Shown here piece after piece: positions 31,824-36,611 of a stretch of DNA of 36,611 nt. Position 1 is the stretch's first letter, and each line of letters opens with the position of its first letter. The notes beneath the pieces were generated by a model, which made no database searches, was not told where the DNA came from, and saw only the letters and a program-made list of their open reading frames with translations. The position numbers and the translations under genes were made by a program. Source of the DNA: Nymphaea colorata (Eukaryota; Streptophyta; Magnoliopsida; Nymphaeales; Nymphaeaceae); NCBI RefSeq assembly GCF_008831285.2, contig NW_022205143.1, positions 1 through 36,611 of the forward strand, in the 5' to 3' direction.

Positions 31824-34677
31824 TCAAGCTTCAGCTTTTCCCTTATCGAAACTACAGACTTCTTCGAATTTTTCTCTATGATGCTTGGGATTAGGACAGC
31901 AGGATGGATTCATTACGTATGGAATTAGTAAATTTGGCTTTTTTGTGGAGGATTTGAGCCATGGAGGTGGAACTTTGTATTATATTTTATCTATATCGAA
32001 GTTGAGAAGGTAAGCTGGGTCGAATTCGGGAGTTATGGTGAACTTGAGCTTCACTGGATAACTCATCAACAGCTTCGTAACCTATGTAACAACATTAATA
32101 CTAAGGTTTGATTCTTAGCTTTATCCTTAAGGCTGGAAAACAGTCACTGATGCGTGGAAATTAGTCTTCAGCATTTAGTTTTATCTATCCTTATAAGCTT
32201 TCGTTCTTTATGAGTGTCATAATTCGATTAAATGTCTCCTTTAGTTATTCACTCTCAGTTTCAGTGAGAAAGACTTGTATAAAATGTTAAGTTTCTTGAT
32301 AATTCTACATAATTTTTATGTTACTTATTTGAGGAGGCTAACTATAACGATGTTGAACTTGATCTCATCCAACATTTCTTCAGTTTCTTCCCATGTCACT
32401 TCGTAAGCTGCCTGCTTTGATTATCGTAGTCCACTAAAAATTGTATCTCCTAAAGACAACCAAACAAATGATTCAATGATTTTTGAGCCTGCTTCATACT
32501 CGCATAGCCGATAGCCAGGAGTAAATGATAGAAGTATACGCTAAACTACGAAAATTGATATCTTTCCGCTATATAAGTCTATATTGGAACCAAAAGTTTC
32601 TCTGTCACTGGCTATTCATCTTTTAATGCTATTAAGACCTTACCGATTTATCCAATTTTATCATACAGTCCCAAGCGTAAATGCAAAGCTTGCTAAAACT
32701 CCTTCAATTTTCCAGCTGCAGGCTTGGTCTTTAAGAGATAGTTGTAAGCTTTGATGAACTAATCATTGAGGTAATAGTAGAAGGAAAGAAGGAGAGGCAG
32801 TTCGTCATCTTCAGGAGCCATTTCTTCAGCTTTCTTGCAGTCCTCAATCGCAGAGTCGTAGTCCTCAGCCAAAAAATAATATTTTGACCGCTATCTGTAG
32901 AACTACTATATCCTGGGTCCACTCTATAGCTCTTGAAATCGACTATAAAGATTGAGATAACTTTCCTTCAGTTTGCAATGCCAACGCTTCGATGAAAAAA
33001 TACTATGAAATCGGCTCTTAGCAAGCTTTAATAGCATCTTGAATCACAGTAAGGCAAGGCTTGTTTTGGTACATCAGGACCAGAGAATAATAGAATAAAA
33101 ATAATGCAAACTTAGGATCTATCTTCTTTCCAGTTTAAAGCAATTACTACACTTTCTCAAAAAGTCCATTCTGATCTGTGCGAGCATTTCTGTATTTTTG
33201 AATCAAGCTAATAGAAGATAAAAACAAAGCCTAAGGAGTATTTTAAACATTGAATGCATCATAAAATACTTAGATGCTTCATCATGTTTCTGGAGACAGT
33301 GTAATTTGATACCCTAAACAATCAATTTAGCGTATTTTATCTTTTTCTTGTCAACGGAGCATTAGAGTGCCTTTTAATACATATTAATCGAATCTGAAAA
33401 CTGGTTATTGAGATACAGAGCTATGCAGAGTAAGGATAAACATTGCTTTTAAATGATTGACTCTATATATGAGAGATGGTCTTTTATGATGATTCTTTTT
33501 CCTCACAAATTTTAAGTGATTGGGTGATCTTGTCCAGGGCTGATTAATTTTTGCGTTTTATAAGATCATTTGCCCCTTCTACAAATAGCTTCCATTCACT
33601 AAATGCTCCTAATTTAGCTATAGTTTTTGAATTCTACTGATGTGATGCTAAGCTTAGAAAAAGTTGCTCTCTTCCACAGCAATACGAATGAGTGCCTTCA
33701 ACGATTTGGTTGCAGCATTCGCTTATTTTGAACTATGCAGGCATGATTATAGGTAAACGATTGCTTAGTTTTTCTTCCCAAGGCTCCAGCAACTGATCCC
33801 AATGTAATAACTCACTTCCGGGTGTTCGTATCCATTGAATAGCAAATCCCTCAAGATATGATAGAGTTATTGTTCGCATTTTTGTTCAAGAAGCAGATTT
33901 GCCACTCTTCCCACGGCTAATTATCGATGCTCCGGCCTTTGACCAAGACATGGTTATATCTTTACGATGCCTTTTCGTGCTTGCCCACTGACTTGTAGCA
34001 ATCTCCCAAGAAGATGGTGGCTGGGTTATTTTTCTTGTACCCAAATCGTTGAAGGGATTGATTTGCACGCATTTCGAAAATGCATCAATTGCCTAGGCCC
34101 ACTCGCCGAGCTTCATGTTCAGCTTCCCCTTATAAAAGAACCCCTCTTCGAAATTTGGGAAAACGGTGATCCCTTTTTCCAGGATTCGGATGGCTTGCCT
34201 GATGTTTCCGAGGAGCTTGAAGTTGATTGAAATATAGAGGTATGCGTTTTGGCTGAACCGTTAATTTTGAAGCAGGCATTCGTTGAGATAGACGATGCTA
34301 GATTGATGCTTTCCCAAGTTGAGTAGGCACGAGCCGATATAGTAGGAGAGCTCTGATGACTTATCTCCATTTTTGCGTAGCTCTTTGAATATCTCTAAAG
34401 CCTTTACTACATTTTTTTCTTTGAAGGCTTTCATGCCCTAAATACAAACGCATTTACTTCTTCCATCTTTTCCTTAAATCGCTCTTGTCGATGGAATGAT
34501 CCTTAAATGAGACTTTCCTAATCATTCTTCGGAGTTAATTATGATCTATTTTTTTGGGTGACCTTGTAAAGGATTGCTTGCTTTACAGGGAGCGAATGCG
34601 TTGAGGATTTGAAGATTCGGCTTGAGCTTGATCGATGATCCCTATGTCAGTTTACGTTGTATGCGAAAATGGCTCAT
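31824..34677 (-). CDS. Tetratricopeptide-repeat (TPR) protein, ~940 codons
   Basis: Start MSHFRIQRKL at 34677. A polar head is followed by EGMKAFKEKNVVKALEIFKE, SSELSYYIGSCLLNLGKHQS, SIVYLNECLLQNERFSQNAY, GNIRQAIRILEKGITVFPNF and GEWAEAIDAFSKCVQINPFN, clear TPR helix pairs, and similar repeats continue to about 32400. The C-terminus is non-repetitive (SYPVKLKFTITPEFDPAYLL) and Pro-rich, stopping at TGA 31824-31826. Intron 34449-34468 region, 20 nt (GTAAATGCGTTTGTATTTAG), joins MEE|GMKAFK. One-base slips occur, e.g. the start segment joins at about 34527. Long TPR arrays in ciliates are often ciliary transport or axonemal adaptors; no specific family was recognised. It faces the helicase gene tail-to-tail, 83 nt apart. 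Confidence 0.7.
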
Positions 34678-34856
34678 TTCAGAGTTAAATAAAATATGAA
34701 AGTAGTTAAATTTTATTGTATCATTTTTAGCTATTCTTTCCTCATCCTTTCCCATTCTGTCACAACTCATCTGATAATAACTCCTACCATATTTGATAAG
34801 TTGTTTTAGTTACAATCGTAACTTTTTTAATTTCTGAGCCATTATATTAAATAGTT

Positions 34857-36454
34857 ATGGATAGCAAAATCGAGAAAGGAGAGAAGCTGGACTTCTACAT
34901 GAAGCTAAAGAAGGAATACGAAAAAGCAGCAAAGCCCTTCATCTATGAGTTTTCCTTCAGCGAACAACCGAAGCACAAGAAGTTTAGAATCCTCCTTGGA
35001 AAATTTGTAGAAATTTTAAAGGATGGAATGAAGATGAATATCGATTTTAAGAAGGAAATGCAGGAATTATTGGAATTAACTGGAGAAAAAGTTTGCCAAC
35101 AAGCCTAGATGAAGTTTATCATCCAGAAAGTGTATGAAGTAGCAGAGAAAAAGATCAGAATATTCTTTGCCCTGCTTATACACACCCACGATATCTTTAA
35201 AGTCTTAGAAATCATCTTCAAAGAAATGTCTTATTTGTATGTCGATATCAATCGCAAATTGAAAAACTACGAAACAGACTCCAATGCAATCAACTTTCTC
35301 AGGGACGGACAAGCTGAAGTAGACTCAACTTATGTGAAGGATTATCAAGCATGGCTTGAGAAGATAGTCATGATGGAAATTATGACAAAAAATTCCATCA
35401 CGACCTCCTCAAGGAATGGTTAAACTATCGATGAGCACATCAAAGCTGAAGAGCTACTTAGGCAGCAAGAAGAGGAGAGACGCAAAAAGAAGCAGAATAA
35501 TTAGCGAGAAAGCAAGAGGAGAAAGGAAGAGAAACTTCAGTAGAAAGCTCCACCTTCACGCATTCCATAAGTCAAACCTGCAGTTAGCAGCCAGCCAGGT
35601 TCCAATACTCAAATACCTGTTGGAAGCAGTAAAAAAAAATAGGAGCTCGTGACAAATACTTTTAATCAACGCCCACACCCATTTAGCCGACACCTTTGGA
35701 GTTGAAGATAAAGCCAAAGCACATAAAAAACTCAGAATACCTATTCAATTAGCGATATAAAGATGAGCTGGAAGTGTTTCACTACTAGCCACGACCAAGT
35801 CCAAGCGAGAAAAAGTCTGAATGTTTTGAATGCAAGCAACCTTTAAGTCAGGGCTTCTATATCTTCGGCTCTAACCTCAACTATTGCAACTACTTTGGGT
35901 AATGGTACTGCAACGACCATATTGCTGAGTAGCGAGTTCAAATCCCCTACAAGGCTAGAGAATAATTCGACCTTAGGGGATATACTGTTTCCAAAACTGG
36001 CTACGAGCGGATTAAACGGTATTTTGAAAAGCCTATCATCGAAATTCCTTACGAGGATCCCATCGTTAAGCGTACTAAGCGCCTCTACGACTTCATGATC
36101 CTGCGAAGACAGATCCACTTAATGTATGACTCCATCTGCAATTCTGAACTTATGGACAAGATGTGCGTGGTAGGCTCAATACTGCTTAAGCGTAACCTTT
36201 TCAGCTTAAAAAACCTTTATGACATCTATAACGGTCACGAAACAACCCATCTTTAAGGTGAATACTCGATTCTCTCCAAACATTTCTATCGTTGCGAGAC
36301 ATGCCAGGACCGGAAAGGAAGGCTCTGTGCTGTCTGCAACCATCCTCCCAAAATATTTGCCTTTGAGCTTAGAGACACATTCTCCTGCGAGCGTTGTCAA
36401 AAGATCTCTCACCGACGTTGCCTAGCAGGCAACAAATGTTCATGCGAATCATGA
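34857..36454 (+). CDS. Rubicon-homology (RH/DUF4206) zinc-binding protein
   Basis: About 530 codons. The C-terminal ~230 residues are a Rubicon-homology domain: ECFECKQPLSQGFYIFGSNL, NYCNYFG(E)WYCNDH, VQIPYKARE(E)FDLRGYTVSK, RYFEKPIIEIPYEDPIVKRT, HFYRCETCQDRKGRLCAVCN, FAFELRDTFSCERCQKISHR and a last CLAGNKCSC. The Cys/His spacing matches the family that binds Rab7-GTP and controls endosome-autophagosome maturation. The N-terminus is helical (MDSKIEKGEKLDFYMKLKKE; KVLEIIFKEMSYLYVDINRK), possibly RUN-like, then a charged coiled coil and a Pro-rich linker. One-base slips lie near 35390 and at the C3 run about 35671. Stop TGA 36452-36454, 64 nt from the telomere. Confidence 0.8.
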
Positions 36455-36518
36455 TATCTAAAGATTCCCTGTATTTACATATCCTACCATTATATCACAA
36501 TAATTGATTATATTCTTG

Positions 36519-36611
36519 TTGGGGTTGGGGTTGGGGTTGGGGTTGGGGTTGGGGTTGGGGTTGGGGTTGGGGTTGGGGTTGGGGTTGGGGTTGGGGTTGG
36601 GGTTGGGGTTG
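36519..36611. repeat. Right telomere, GGGGTT repeats
   Basis: About fifteen perfect GGGGTT units run to the end of the window. The G-rich strand is at the 3' end and the C-rich strand at the left end, as expected for a linear chromosome with two natural telomeres. No degenerate repeats or subtelomeric satellite separate it from the last gene. Confidence 0.98.

Noticed and set aside
1-36611. Standard ciliate code with TAA/TAG as glutamine
   Set aside because: Gln would sit at EF-hand position 12, in HRDIKPEN and in GEEGLDIGE, where the families require Glu.
1-36611. CRISPR arrays, insertion sequences, transposon ends, rRNA genes
   Set aside because: No spaced direct repeats, terminal inverted repeats, transposase motifs or rRNA sequence were seen; a macronuclear chromosome is expected to be free of transposons.

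Overview
This window looks like one complete small macronuclear chromosome of a ciliate. It begins with uninterrupted CCCCAA telomere repeats (1-61) and ends with GGGGTT repeats (36519-36611). Read with the standard code almost every gene is shredded by TAA and TAG. Read with TAA and TAG as glutamate and TGA as the only stop, long conserved proteins appear. The residue identity is fixed by invariant positions: EF-hand position 12 in two genes, the E of HRDIKPEN in a kinase, and both E of GEEGLDIGEVD in a helicase. This is the code described for sessilid peritrich ciliates (translation table 30), so the likely source is a peritrich (Vorticella/Carchesium/Epistylis group). Introns are tiny, 18-29 nt and most often exactly 20 nt, GT...AG, AT-rich.

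Layout, left to right. 115-621(-) EF-hand protein; 687-3122(-) catalytically dead calpain; 3728-5518(+) calcium-dependent protein kinase; 5725-6183(-) coiled coil; 6255-7275(-) NudC; 7349-10059(-) splicing factor PRP6; 10149-11233(-) bZIP-like factor; 11565-13049(-) acidic unknown; 13145-14064(+) PG-rich repeat (STPGR) protein; 14094-14848(-) N-terminal methyltransferase; 14920-17926(+) large unknown; 17973-18507(-) coiled coil; 18852-19843(+) alpha/beta hydrolase; 20068-21764(-) Aurora-type kinase; 22087-23137(+) coiled coil; 23369-24014(-) Dbf4-like zinc finger; 24254-25531(+) PROPPIN (Atg18/WIPI); 25591-26165(+) small membrane protein; 26201-26666(-) coiled coil; 26709-28055(-) ubiquitin-like-fold protein; 28582-29123(+) Ser-rich protein; 29214-31740(+) FANCM/Mph1 helicase; 31824-34677(-) TPR protein; 34857-36454(+) Rubicon-homology zinc protein. 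Genes are packed, with terminal genes ending about 50-65 nt from the telomeres and several neighbours separated by 30-90 nt.

The genes are ordinary eukaryotic housekeeping, signalling and ciliary functions, not an operon-like system: calcium signalling (EF-hand, CDPK, calpain-like), splicing, cell cycle (Aurora, Dbf4-like, NudC), DNA repair (FANCM), autophagy/endosome (PROPPIN, Rubicon-homology) and cilium (STPGR, perhaps TPR and coiled coils). A caveat applies to many CDSs: the reading frame slips by one base at places where no intron fits, mostly in homopolymer runs. I read most of these as assembly indels, but they are listed because programmed frameshifting or pseudogenes cannot be excluded from sequence alone. 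Coordinates of multi-frame genes span from the start codon to the TGA.
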